Made by a program: the position numbers and the translations under genes
Assembly (NCBI RefSeq): GCF_008642275.1
Contig: NZ_CP029189.1
Coordinates: forward strand, 6,430,001-6,494,000
Direction of reading: 5' to 3'
DNA length: 64,000 bases
DNA from: Streptomyces venezuelae
GTDB taxonomy: Bacteria > Actinomycetota > Actinomycetes > Streptomycetales > Streptomycetaceae
The notes under the pieces: model-generated
The model's database searches: none
What the model saw: only the letters and a program-made list of their open reading frames with translations
What the model was told of the DNA's origin: nothing
Shown here: piece after piece, positions 16,856-27,396 of the stretch
Layout: every line of letters starts with the position of its first letter
Numbering within the stretch: the stretch's first letter is position 1

Positions 16856-17704
16856 GTGTTCACCCCCCGCCGCAAGATGCTGGCGATCGGTGCACTGCTC
16901 GGCAGTGCGCTGATCGCCGTCCCCGTCGCCGCCCATGCCACCACGGCTCCCGCCACCGCGACTTCCGCCCCCACAGCGGAGGCCGTGGCGGCGGCCGCAG
17001 GACTCGACGATCCGGTGAAGAAGGAGATCGCCATGAAGATCGTCTCCAGCGCGGAGAACTCCTCGCTGGACTGGAAGGCTCAGTACAAGTACATCGAGGA
17101 CATAGACGACGGCCGCGGTTACACGGCCGGCATCATCGGGTTCTGTTCCGGGACCGGCGATATGCTCGACCTCGTCGAGTACTACACGCAGATCAAGCCG
17201 GGCAACGTCCTCGCCAAGTACCTCCCCGCCCTGCGCAGGGTCGACGGCAGCGACTCGCACGCCGGCCTCGATCCCAACTTCACCAAGGACTGGGTGAAGG
17301 CGGCCCAGGACGCCGACTTCAGGAAGGCCCAGGACCACGAGCGCGACAGGGTCTACTTCAACCCGTCCGTGAACCAGGGCAAGGCCGACGGGGTCGGCGT
17401 GCTGGGCCAGTTCATCTACTACGACGCCATCGTCATGCACGGCGACGGGGGCGACTCCACCAGCTTCCGCAACATTCGGGGGCGCGCCCTGTCCAAGGCC
17501 AAGCCCCCGTCCCAGGGCGGCAGCGAGACCGCCTACCTGAACGCCTTCCTCGACGCCCGGGTCTGGGCGATGAAGCAGGAGGAGGCGCACAGCGACACCA
17601 GCCGGGTCGACACCGCACAGCGGGTCTTCCTGAAGAAGGGCAACCTGAACCTCAACACGCCGCTCGACTGGAAGGTCTACGGGGACTCCTTCCACATCGG
17701 CTGA
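16856..17704 (+). CDS. csnA: Secreted chitosanase, glycoside hydrolase family 46
   Basis: A 282-residue GH46 chitosanase that cleaves beta-1,4 bonds in chitosan by an inverting mechanism. It has a classical signal peptide (~35-45 residues, RRKMLAIGALLGSALIAVPVA then an Ala-rich region). The mature start LDDPVKKEIAMKIVSSAENSS contains the catalytic Glu, and YIEDIDDGRGYT contains the catalytic Asp, both in family positions. The FCSGTGDMLDLVEYY and ALGQF/LGQFIYYDAIVMHG segments are also diagnostic. Start GTG 16856 with GGAGG 4 nt upstream. The palindrome over the promoter implies induction by chitosan fragments. Confidence 0.95.
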   Translation: MFTPRRKMLAIGALLGSALIAVPVAAHATTAPATATSAPTAEAVAAAAGLDDPVKKEIAMKIVSSAENSSLDWKAQYKYIEDIDDGRGYTAGIIGFCSGTGDMLDLVEYYTQIKPGNVLAKYLPALRRVDGSDSHAGLDPNFTKDWVKAAQDADFRKAQDHERDRVYFNPSVNQGKADGVGVLGQFIYYDAIVMHGDGGDSTSFRNIRGRALSKAKPPSQGGSETAYLNAFLDARVWAMKQEEAHSDTSRVDTAQRVFLKKGNLNLNTPLDWKVYGDSFHIG

Positions 17705-17712
17705 CGGTCCGC

Positions 17713-17763
17713 GCCGCCGCGGCCCGGAGGTGGAATCCTCCTTTCACCCCGGTTCGCGGCGGC
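17713..17763. terminator. Nested hairpin after the chitosanase gene
   Basis: An outer 9-bp stem, GCCGCCGCG with CGCGGCGGC, encloses an inner GGAGG-TGGAAT-CCTCC hairpin followed by TTT. It starts 9 bp after the stop codon. Confidence 0.55.
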
Positions 17764-18039
17764 CCAGGCTGCAGTGAGGTAACGATCGGTGAGTGGATCG
17801 AGCCAGGTTTCCGGGGGCGGGCGTGTGAACACGTCGGACATCAAGGGCTTTTCGCCGCCCTGGGCCAGCCCTGAAACCCCGAACGAAACCTCCTCCCCTC
17901 CCGAACCCGGCCCATTTCGTCACGCCTTGTGGTCAAAGGCGATCCGTGGGTCTCCATTTGCCTCAAGTGACGCCAGATACCACCGCGTTTGGCTTGAGAA
18001 GCGAAGGAAAGTTCCCATTTCGACGGGTTGTGAACTGGC
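17764..18039. other. Gene-less stretch upstream of the DUF805 gene
   Basis: Nothing with convincing coding character on either strand. It is less G+C-biased than the flanking genes. GTGTGAACAC at ~17821 is a short palindrome, and CCTCAAGTGACGCCAG to TTGGCTTGAG at ~17961-17998 includes a possible long-range CTCAAG/CTTGAG pair. It may hold distal regulatory sites. Confidence 0.4.
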
Positions 18040-18068
18040 TTGACCGCGACGTAAAGGGGGCATAAGTT
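18040..18068 (+). promoter_or_regulatory. Putative promoter of the DUF805 gene
   Basis: TTGACC at 18040-18045, a 17-bp spacer, then TAAGTT at 18063-18068. The start codon follows 58 bp later. Confidence 0.5.
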
Positions 18069-18126
18069 CTGCCCCGGCTTGCTCCAGCAGGACGGGCCGA
18101 ACACACCGTCCTCTGGGGGGACCCTC

Positions 18127-18480
18127 ATGAACCACTACCTTGACGTCCTGAAGAAGTACGCCGTCTTCTCCGGCCGCGCGCGCCGCCAGGAGTACTGGAT
18201 GTTCACCCTCTTCCAGGTGCTCGCCGTGATCGTCGTCGCGGTCCTGGACATGGTCATCGGCGCCAGCATGATCCTCGTCGCGCTGTACGTCCTCGGCACC
18301 ATCGTTCCGACCCTGGCCCTCACCGTCCGTCGTCTGCACGACCTCGGCAAGTCCGGCGCCTGGTACTTCATCATGTTCGTCCCGTTCATCGGTGGCATCT
18401 GGATGCTCGTCCTGACCGCCACCGCCGGTCAGCCGCAGCCGAACCAGTACGGCCCGGACCCGAAGGCCTACTCCGCCTGA
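18127..18480 (+). CDS. DUF805 membrane protein
   Basis: A 117-residue DUF805 (YhaH-type) inner-membrane protein. It starts with the family pattern YLDVLKKYAVFSGRARRQEYWMF and has three or four hydrophobic helices, with TVRRLHDLGKSGAWYFIMFVP, the second conserved block, before the last. A short Gln/Pro tail is cytoplasmic or external. The function is unknown. ATG 18127 has a G-rich site (GGGGGGA). A promoter and a strong terminator bracket it, so it is a single-gene unit. Confidence 0.9.
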   Translation: MNHYLDVLKKYAVFSGRARRQEYWMFTLFQVLAVIVVAVLDMVIGASMILVALYVLGTIVPTLALTVRRLHDLGKSGAWYFIMFVPFIGGIWMLVLTATAGQPQPNQYGPDPKAYSA

Positions 18481-18515
18481 GCTGCGGTAACGGCCTGATC
18501 AAGGCCTGAACGCCC

Positions 18516-18555
18516 GAGCGTCGCCCCCGGCCGGAATCGGCCGGGGGCGACGCTC
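18516..18555. terminator. Perfect 18-bp hairpin terminator
   Basis: GAGCGTCGCCCCCGGCCG, loop GAAT, exact complement, then TCGCCTTTTC. It is 36 bp after the DUF805 stop. Confidence 0.88.
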
Positions 18556-18644
18556 TCGCCTTTTCCCGGGCCCGCCGGGGCCCGAGTGACACGCGTCTCC
18601 CGGACTGGCGGCAGGGGGCTGTCCAGAGCGGCCCGATCACGAGA

Positions 18645-20923
<2,279 letters not shown>

Positions 20924-20966
20924 TGCCGACAGCCGTACCCACGCGTCCCTGACGACGTGATCCGCC

Positions 20967-21000
20967 CCGCCCCGGCCGGCCCCGCGCCCGGCCGGGGCGG
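20967..21000. terminator. idh terminator hairpin
   Basis: A 13-bp stem, CCGCCCCGGCCGG with CCGGCCGGGGCGG, around an 8-nt loop, 43 bp after the idh stop. Confidence 0.7.
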
Positions 21001-21129
21001 AGCCGTGTGCGGGGTGCTGTGTTCGGGGCGGTGCGTTCGAGGCGGTGTGTTCGGGGCGGTGTCCGGTCCGGCCCGCGGCGCGCCGAAATGTGATTGCGGC
21101 CCGTACCCGGCGGCGACTAGTAAGGGCCG

Positions 21130-21663
21130 GTGATCAGCGGACACCTGGCCGGCCTGCGCGCCCGCCTCCCCGAGGACGTACCCGTTCTGCACGCCGAGCT
21201 GTACGACGACGTGGTGACGCGCTCCCGGGCCGACTCCCGGCCCTGGAGCCCCCGGTCGGCCACCGGTGGCCACTCCCCGTACGAGGTGGGTGCGCCCACC
21301 GAGGACGCGGCCGTCTTCACCGTGGTCGAACTGGCCTCCGGGGAGACCGCCGGAGAGGCCCTGCTCTGGGGCATCGACACCCACAACCGCTGCGCCCACC
21401 TCGGCATCTCCCTTCGGCCGGGCCTGCGCGGGCGGGGGCTGGGCCGGGAGGTCGTCCAACTGCTGTGCCGCTACGGATTCACCGTGCGCGGGCTCGGCCG
21501 CCTCCAGCTGGAGACCCTCGCCGACAACGCGGCGATGATCAGCGCCGCGCGGGCCTCCGGCTTCGTGCAGGAAGGCCTGCTGCGCCGCTCGGCATGGGTG
21601 TACGGAGCCTTCGAGGACGAGGTCGTCATGGGAATCCTGGCCGAGGAGTGGGCCCTGCGCTAG
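21130..21663 (+). CDS. GNAT family N-acetyltransferase
   Basis: A 177-residue GNAT acetyltransferase. The acetyl-CoA-binding motif A is LGISLRPGLRGRGLGREVVQLL (R-G-R-G-L-G loop), followed by RLQLETLADNAAMISAARASGF, typical of RimJ/RimL-like members where Asn and the helix before GF contact CoA. The substrate could be a protein N-terminus or a small amine; nothing here decides. GTG 21130 with AAGGG just upstream. No neighbour is obviously linked. Confidence 0.85.
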   Translation: MISGHLAGLRARLPEDVPVLHAELYDDVVTRSRADSRPWSPRSATGGHSPYEVGAPTEDAAVFTVVELASGETAGEALLWGIDTHNRCAHLGISLRPGLRGRGLGREVVQLLCRYGFTVRGLGRLQLETLADNAAMISAARASGFVQEGLLRRSAWVYGAFEDEVVMGILAEEWALR

Positions 21664-21715
21664 CGTTCGGAGTCGGCGCGCCGGGGGGCTGCGCCGCAGT
21701 CGCTCTGGGGGTCCT

Positions 21716-22492
21716 GTGGCACGCCGTTCCGACACGTCCTGCGCCGGTACCGGCTGCCTGGGGCTGCTGCTCCTGCTGTTCGTCCTGCCCACCGTCGGCT
21801 ATCTGCTGGCCGTGCCGTGGGCACTGCCCGACCTGCTGTCCGAGCAGTCGCCGCCGCAACAGCTGCACGGCTTCGGCCCGTACCTGATCGTCCACGCGAT
21901 CCCGGCTGCCGTGGCCCTGCTGCTGGCCCTGTTCGCGTCGCGCCGCCGGACCGGCGGCTGGTGGCTGGTCCCGGCCCGGGCGGCGGTGCTGCTCGCCCTC
22001 GTCGCCGCGGCGCTGTGGTGGACGGAGAGCAAGGTCGGGGAGTACCCCGTGTGGAACGTCCGGGCCACGGCGGAGAGCATGGCCGCGGGACTGGTGGCGC
22101 TCGCCTTCGTCGTGGCGGTCCGGCGGTGGGACGCCTCCCGCGGCGGCCCGCGCCTCGCCGGCGCCGCCCACCGGCCCGCGCCGGGTGAGATCTGGCTGGC
22201 CATGGTGCCGCTGCGCGAGGACCCGGCGCGGCAGCTGCGGCACTACTGCGTGGTGCTGGCCGTCCATCCCGGCCACGCGGAGGTCGCGCAGATCACCACC
22301 AAGGACAAGGACGGGCGCGCCGACCACATCCGGATCCCCAACGACGGCTGGGACAAGGCATCCGGGCGCGCCCACTGGGTGGAGTTCGGCCGGACACCGC
22401 GGCTCGTCGACTACGGGATGTTCCTGCGGTCCCGGCCGCAAGGGCGCTGCCCGGCCCCGGTGTGGCGCCAGCTCAGCCGGCAGGTGGGCTGA
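21716..22492 (+). CDS. Membrane protein with a cytoplasmic PemK/MazF-like domain
   Basis: 258 residues. The N-terminal ~130 residues hold four hydrophobic segments (first LGLLLLLFVLPTVGYLLAV). The C-terminal ~105 residues begin PGEIWLAMVPLRED and continue YCVVLAVHPGHAEVAQITTK and WVEFGRTPRLVDYGMF, the strand order of PemK/MazF-like (SH3-like barrel) toxins. Classic toxins are free ~110-residue ribonucleases with an antitoxin gene before them. Here the domain is membrane-anchored and no antitoxin is adjacent, so a ribonuclease activity is only a possibility. GTG 21716. Confidence 0.6.
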   Translation: MARRSDTSCAGTGCLGLLLLLFVLPTVGYLLAVPWALPDLLSEQSPPQQLHGFGPYLIVHAIPAAVALLLALFASRRRTGGWWLVPARAAVLLALVAAALWWTESKVGEYPVWNVRATAESMAAGLVALAFVVAVRRWDASRGGPRLAGAAHRPAPGEIWLAMVPLREDPARQLRHYCVVLAVHPGHAEVAQITTKDKDGRADHIRIPNDGWDKASGRAHWVEFGRTPRLVDYGMFLRSRPQGRCPAPVWRQLSRQVG

Positions 22493-22521
22493 CCCCGGCG
22501 TCGGGGCCCGATGCGGCGGGC

Positions 22522-22607
22522 GGACCGGAGCCTGCGGACGGGAGCCGGTGGATCAGAGCCGGTGGACCGGAGTCCGCGGACCGGAGCCGGTGTATCAGAG
22601 CCGGTGG
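22522..22607. repeat. 42-bp tandem duplication
   Basis: GGACCGGAGCCTGCGGACGG... at 22522 is repeated with a few substitutions from 22564, period 42 bp, each containing GAGCCGGTGgATCAGAGCC-like sequence. It lies in the convergent spacer between the PemK-like gene and the ATPase-like gene and extends over the latter's stop codon. Confidence 0.8.
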
Positions 22608-23092
22608 ATCCGCTCCTGCTCGAAGGCCAGCGGGGACCGCCCGGCCGCCAGGATCCGCAGCCCCGGTGCCACCACCAGCAGGTTCCGCAGCCAGGCCAGG
22701 GCATCCGGGCCGAGCTGCTCCGCGCCGTCCAGGACGAGCAGCATGTCCTGCTCGGCCAGCCACGAGGCGGCGTTCGCCGTCCCGCAGGCCGGTGCGGGCA
22801 TCCCGGGCACCCGGCCCAGCTGGGCCGTGAGCTCGCGGACCCCGTAGCCGCCGTGCAGCGGGTCCATGGCGACCACGGCCACCCCGTCGTAGAAGTTGGA
22901 CGCGATCCGCCGCGCGATCTCCCGCACCAGCAGGCTCCGCGGCTCGCGGAAGGCTCCCGCCACGGTCAGGACGCGCCCCCGCCGGACGGCGGTGAGCAGC
23001 CGGGACATCTCGACGGATGTCGCCGGCAGCGTTCCGGTTAAGCCGTTTTCCCTCATCGACCCGGCTTCCCCCATGGCCCCGGATTCCCTCAT
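22595..23092 (-). CDS. Short NB-ARC/AfsR-like ATPase-type protein lacking a P-loop
   Basis: About 165 residues. RVLTVAGAFREPRSLLVREIARRIA is what a P-loop strand and helix of an AfsR/LuxR-type STAND ATPase would look like, but the GxxGxGKT residues are replaced by AFREPRS. A Walker B-like strand follows (DMLLVLDGAEQLGPDALAW), then VAPGLRILAAGRSPLAFEQE as in sensor-1 regions. The GTLPA near the start resembles the NLPA motif that precedes such domains. It has no DNA-binding or TPR domain. Start uncertain: ATG 23092, 23074 or 23056. It may be a stand-alone scaffold or a truncated relic. Confidence 0.55.
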   Translation of the reverse strand: MRESGAMGEAGSMRENGLTGTLPATSVEMSRLLTAVRRGRVLTVAGAFREPRSLLVREIARRIASNFYDGVAVVAMDPLHGGYGVRELTAQLGRVPGMPAPACGTANAASWLAEQDMLLVLDGAEQLGPDALAWLRNLLVVAPGLRILAAGRSPLAFEQERIHRL

Positions 23093-23393
23093 CGGCACGA
23101 TGCCCCCACTGCATGCGTGACCAGGTGCGGCAAGAGGGTTTTTTCGAGCCGCGTGACGACGATTATGCGCCACTTGCGCCGTAAGGCTAGGGGAATGTCG
23201 CATTCCGAAGAATGCGTTCGCTGCGCCCCAGGTGGGGACTTCGTACGGGCCGCCGGACGGCCTGCGTAGTTCCCGTGGTCCGTGTGACGTACGTACCCGA
23301 ACTCCGGCTCCTGGGAACGGTTGTCCGGGAGCCGGGATTGGGCTCTACTGCTGTGCAGCCCCTACGAGGGGCATATTCGCGGGAGGGAACAGA

Positions 23394-25145
23394 ATGACAG
23401 CGGACCGGGGAACGGACCGGCGAGCACGGCACCGTGCGGGCCGGCGGGCACAGCGTGCGGGCCGGGCGGCCGGACCCGTGTCTCACCGGCGCCGGCCCGC
23501 CTTCCGGGGCCGCAGGCCGCTGCTCGCCACGCTGCTCTCCGCCTTCTTCCTGGTCGGCGTCTGCGCGGCCACCTCAATCGCCTGGGACCCGTACGACGCG
23601 GGTTCCGTCCAGGGGGCCGCGGCCCCCGGCGGCGACCTCCCGGCGGCCACCGCCCCCGGCGCCTCTCCCGGCGCGCCCGGCGAGGCCACCGCGGCACCCG
23701 CCCCGCCCCCGGCGCCCACCGAGGGCGCGGCCGCCAAGGGCAACCCCGAGGGCGCGGTGGACTCCGGGGCCGAACGCCCCACCGGAGCCCTGCCCTTCGA
23801 CATGCCCGCACCGGCCGCCCTGCGCTCGGGCGGAGCGGGCAAGAAGCTGGTGTTCGCCCACTACTTCACCCCCTACCCGCTCTCCCTCGACAACGCGGCC
23901 GCCGACCGCGACTACTACACCCGCAACTACCTGAACCCCGACGGCGAGAGCGGGAAGCACGGACGCTACGGCGGCCTGCTGCGCGACCGGCCGCTGCCCG
24001 TGACCCCCAAGAGCGGCGACTGGGAGTACGCCAACCTCCAGCAGGAGGTGCGCACGGCCCGCGCGGCGGGCATCGACGGCTTCACGCTCGACCTGCTCTC
24101 CCTCTCCGGCAAGAACTGGGACCGCAGCAACCTGCTGATGGCGGCCGCCCGTTCGGTGGACCCGGCCTTCAAGATCATGCTGATGCCGGACATGACCTCC
24201 CTGAAGACCGACGACCCCGCCGTGCTCGCCGAGGCGATCGCCACGCTCGCCGACGCCTCCGCCGCGCACCGCCTCCCCGACGGCCGCCTCGTGGTCTCCC
24301 CGTTCAAGGCGGAGGAGAAGAGCGTCGCCTGGTGGACCGAGGTCATCGCCCTCCTGAAGTCCCGGCACGGCATCCGCACCGCCTTCGTCCCGCTCTTCCT
24401 CGACTTCGGCGCCCACAGCGCCGAGTTCGCCCCGATCAGCCACGGCTTCTCCGAGTGGGGCAGCCGCAGCTACGTCGGCCAGGAGAGCTCCACGCGCGAC
24501 GTGCAGCGGGCCCACGACATGGACAAGATCTGGATGCAGCCGGTGTCGGTCCAGGACGCGCGCCCCAACCAGGGCATCTACGACGAGGCCGGCAACACCG
24601 CGACCCTGCGGGCCACCTGGACGCGCGCCATCGAGGACGGCGCCGACTGGGTGCAGCTCACCACCTGGAACGACTACTCGGAGGGCAGCCAGTTCGCGCC
24701 CTCCCTGCACAACGGCCACGCCTACCTGGACCTGACCTCGTACTACCTGACCAGGTTCAAGACGGGCAGCTGGCCGAAGATCGTCCGGGACACCCTCTAC
24801 CTCTCCGCGCGCACGCAGTTCGCGGACGCCGACCCGACGGGCGACCAGTCGCTGGTGATGTCGCTCCGCAAGGGGAGCGCCCCGGCCCGGGACAAGGTGG
24901 AGGTGCTCAGCTTCCTCACCACGGCCGGAGCCGTCAGGACGACCGTCGGCACGGTGGGCGCGAGCCACGAGGCTCCCGCCGGGATCCACTCGCAGCTCCT
25001 CCCGCTGAAGCCGGGCACCAGCTCGGCGCAGGTCGTCCGCGACGGCAAGGCCGGGGTCAGGGTCGACCTGCCGTACCGGGTGGACCACAAGGTGGAGGTG
25101 CAGGACCTCCAGTACTACGCCGCGACCAGCGGCCGGGAGCCGTAG
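23394..25145 (+). CDS. Secreted/membrane-anchored GH71-like alpha-1,3-glucanase
   Basis: 583 residues. A basic N-terminus precedes one hydrophobic segment (LLATLLSAFFLVGVCAATSIA, residues ~44-64), then a Pro/Ala-rich linker to ~residue 140. The catalytic part begins KLVFAHYFTPYPLSLDN and includes AGIDGFTLDLLSL, FKIMLMPDMTSL and WVQLTTWNDYSEGSQFAPS, the pattern of GH71 endo-1,3-alpha-glucanases (mutanase type). It probably attacks fungal cell-wall alpha-glucan outside the cell. ATG 23394 with GGAGGG upstream. GH99-like is the alternative family. Confidence 0.72.
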   Translation: MTADRGTDRRARHRAGRRAQRAGRAAGPVSHRRRPAFRGRRPLLATLLSAFFLVGVCAATSIAWDPYDAGSVQGAAAPGGDLPAATAPGASPGAPGEATAAPAPPPAPTEGAAAKGNPEGAVDSGAERPTGALPFDMPAPAALRSGGAGKKLVFAHYFTPYPLSLDNAAADRDYYTRNYLNPDGESGKHGRYGGLLRDRPLPVTPKSGDWEYANLQQEVRTARAAGIDGFTLDLLSLSGKNWDRSNLLMAAARSVDPAFKIMLMPDMTSLKTDDPAVLAEAIATLADASAAHRLPDGRLVVSPFKAEEKSVAWWTEVIALLKSRHGIRTAFVPLFLDFGAHSAEFAPISHGFSEWGSRSYVGQESSTRDVQRAHDMDKIWMQPVSVQDARPNQGIYDEAGNTATLRATWTRAIEDGADWVQLTTWNDYSEGSQFAPSLHNGHAYLDLTSYYLTRFKTGSWPKIVRDTLYLSARTQFADADPTGDQSLVMSLRKGSAPARDKVEVLSFLTTAGAVRTTVGTVGASHEAPAGIHSQLLPLKPGTSSAQVVRDGKAGVRVDLPYRVDHKVEVQDLQYYAATSGREP

Positions 25146-25430
25146 ACCTGGGCTGGGCTGCTCGGGCCGGCCTGGTTCGACCCGGCCCGACCCGGGCCGG
25201 CGCCTGGTTCGGCCCGGTCCGGTCGGGCGAAGCCGCGGAACTCCACCCGGGTGGCCGAACGGCTGCCCGTCGGCCGGTGCGGTCCGCCGCGCCCGGCGAC
25301 GCGGGGTGCCGCCCCCGCCCGGTCGGCGCGCCGCACCGCCGCCGCGCCGGTCCTCGGGCGGCGGTCTACCGGAGCGCGCGGCGCCGGGAGATGATCCGCA
25401 GGACAGCCGCCCCGCATCTCCGGAGGAGCA

Positions 25431-26639
25431 GTGACCGAGCCGATACGTCCCACCGGGCCCGCCCACGAGGGCCCGGGCGGACCAGCCCGCGCGTTCCCCG
25501 CGGGGCCCGCCCACACGTTCCCCGGCGGGCCCGCCCTGTTCCACCTGGACCCCCGCGTCGCCCACCTGAACCACGGCTCCTTCGGTGCGGTGCCCATCCC
25601 CGTCCAGGAGGCCCAGGCCGCCCTGCGCGCCGAGCTCCACGCCGACCCGGACGCCTTCTTCATCGCCGTCCCGGAGCGCCTCGCCGAGGCCCGTACCCGG
25701 ATCGCCTCCCACCTCGGCGCCGACCCCGACGGGATCGCCTTCATCGCCAACGCCACCGAGGGCGCCAACCTCGCCCTGGACGCCGTCCCGCTCGCCGACG
25801 GCGACGAGATCCTGGTCACCGACCACGGCTACGGCACCGTCGTCGCGGCCGCCGCCCGCCGCGCCCCGGTCACCACCGTGGCCCTGGATCCCCACCTGCC
25901 CGACGAGGACGCCGTACGCGAGACCGTGCTGGCCGCGCTGACCCCCCGTACGCGGGTGGCCGTACTCGACCACGTGAGTTCGCCCACCGCCCGGACCATC
26001 GCCTCCCCCCGGCTCCTCGCGGAGCTGCGCGAGCGCGGGGTCACCACCGTCGTCGACGGCGCCCACGCCGTGGGCATGCTCGCCGACCCCCTCGCCGGCG
26101 GCGCCGACTTCTGGTTCGGCAACCTCCACAAATGGGGTTACGCGCCCTCCGGCAGTGCCGTCCTGGCCGTCGCCCCGCAGCACCGCCACCGGATCCGGGC
26201 CCTCGTGCCGTCCTGGGAGGACCAGCACGGCTTCCCGCGGTCCGTCGAGAACCGCGCCACCGCCGACTACACCGGCTGGCTCGCCGCCCCCGAGGGGCTG
26301 GACCTGCTGGAACGCCTCGACGCGGCCAAGGTCCGGGCCCACAACAGCGCACTGGCCGCCCACGGAGCGGCCCTGCTCGCCGAGCTCCCCGGGCTCACCC
26401 CGCTCCCGCACGGCGAGGCCCTCGCCATGCGCACCCTGCGCCTGCCCGCCGGACTCGCCGACACCCCGGACCGGGCCCGCGAGCTGCGCGAGCTGATCGC
26501 GGCCGAGCAGGGCATCCGGGTGCTGATCTGGCCCTGGCCGGGCGGCGGCGGCATCCGCGTCTGCGGACAGATCTACAACCGCCCCGAGGAGTACGAACGC
26601 CTCGCCGCCGTCCTCCCGTCGTACCTCAGCCGCGCCTGA
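25431..26639 (+). CDS. Class V aminotransferase, isopenicillin-N-epimerase-like
   Basis: A 402-residue PLP enzyme of fold type I, class V. HLNHGSFGAVPIPVQEAQ is the N-terminal substrate region, VVDGAHAVGMLADPL contains the Asp that holds the pyridine nitrogen, and FGNLHKWGYAPSGSAVL contains the Schiff-base lysine. Members include isopenicillin N epimerase and cysteine desulfurase-like lyases; which reaction applies cannot be told. The first ~35 residues are Gly/Pro-rich and repetitive (two PAHxxPGGPA-like copies). It is convergent with cobF, overlapping it by 14 bp. Confidence 0.88.
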   Translation: MTEPIRPTGPAHEGPGGPARAFPAGPAHTFPGGPALFHLDPRVAHLNHGSFGAVPIPVQEAQAALRAELHADPDAFFIAVPERLAEARTRIASHLGADPDGIAFIANATEGANLALDAVPLADGDEILVTDHGYGTVVAAAARRAPVTTVALDPHLPDEDAVRETVLAALTPRTRVAVLDHVSSPTARTIASPRLLAELRERGVTTVVDGAHAVGMLADPLAGGADFWFGNLHKWGYAPSGSAVLAVAPQHRHRIRALVPSWEDQHGFPRSVENRATADYTGWLAAPEGLDLLERLDAAKVRAHNSALAAHGAALLAELPGLTPLPHGEALAMRTLRLPAGLADTPDRARELRELIAAEQGIRVLIWPWPGGGGIRVCGQIYNRPEEYERLAAVLPSYLSRA

Positions 26640-27378
26640 GCAGGTACGTGTCCATGATCCAGCCCTTGCGGGCGCGGGCCTCGGTGCGCAGTTCCTCGAT
26701 CCGCCCGGCGACCTCCGCCAGCTTGCCCTGCACCAGGATCTCGTCCGGGCTGCCCACGTAGGCCCCCCAGTAGATGTAGAGGTCCTGGTCCAGATGGGCG
26801 GTGAAGGCGTGCCGCGCGTCCAGCATCACCACCACGTCGTCCACGTCGTCCGGCCAGCCCTCGGCCAGCCGGCGGCCGGTGGTGATCTGGACCGGGCGCC
26901 CGACCCGGTTCAGGTTGGTCCGGTGCCGTGCCAGCAGCGCCGAGATGCTGCTGATGCCGGGCACCACCTCGTGCTCGAAGCTCACCCGCCCGCGCTCCAG
27001 CACCTCGTCGAGGATCGCGAGCGTGGAGTCGTAGAGGGAGGGATCGCCCCAGACCAGGAAGGCGCCGGTCTCGCCGTCGGCCAGATCCTCCGCGACGAAG
27101 CGCTCGAAGAGCTCCGCCCGCGCACTGCGCCAGCCGTCCACCGTCGGCGTGTAGTCGGCGGGGGTCCGGTCCCGGTCCGGGTCGCGGCCCTCCACCAGCC
27201 GGTGGCCGGGACGGGCGTGCGCGTCCAGCATCGCGCGCCGCAACCCGGTCAGATCCGCCTTCTCCTCGCCCTTCTCCAGGATGAGGAATGCGTCCGCCGC
27301 GCCGATCGCCCTGACCGCCTGGAGGGTCAGATGGTCCGGGTCGCCCGCGCCTATGCCGATCACTGAGAACTTCTTCAC
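26626..27378 (-). CDS. cobF: Precorrin-6A synthase (deacetylating)
   Basis: A 250-residue tetrapyrrole methyltransferase. The N-terminal VKKFSVIGIGAGDPDHLTLQ, the FLVWGDPSLYDSTL block and the VVPGISSISALLARH segment are the three S-adenosylmethionine-binding blocks of this fold. The length and the WGDPSLYDST form match CobF, which methylates C-1 of precorrin-5 with loss of the acetyl group in the aerobic B12 pathway. No other cob gene is in the window. Start GTG 27378. Only 18 bp separate it from the divergent lutA, and no B12 riboswitch fits there. Confidence 0.9.
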   Translation of the reverse strand: MKKFSVIGIGAGDPDHLTLQAVRAIGAADAFLILEKGEEKADLTGLRRAMLDAHARPGHRLVEGRDPDRDRTPADYTPTVDGWRSARAELFERFVAEDLADGETGAFLVWGDPSLYDSTLAILDEVLERGRVSFEHEVVPGISSISALLARHRTNLNRVGRPVQITTGRRLAEGWPDDVDDVVVMLDARHAFTAHLDQDLYIYWGAYVGSPDEILVQGKLAEVAGRIEELRTEARARKGWIMDTYLLRRG

Positions 27379-27396
27379 GGGGCTATTGTGCCCATC

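Noticed and set aside
22522..22607. Inverted repeat/terminator between the PemK-like and ATPase-like genes
   Set aside because: The similarity is direct, not inverted; no stable hairpin was evident.
23321..26761. Very long open frames in other phases over the glucanase and aminotransferase genes
   Set aside because: Composition is almost all Arg/Pro/Gly, typical of shifted-frame translation of high-G+C genes.
27379..27396. Cobalamin riboswitch before cobF
   Set aside because: Only 18 bp separate cobF and lutA, far too little for the riboswitch, and no conserved B12-box was seen.
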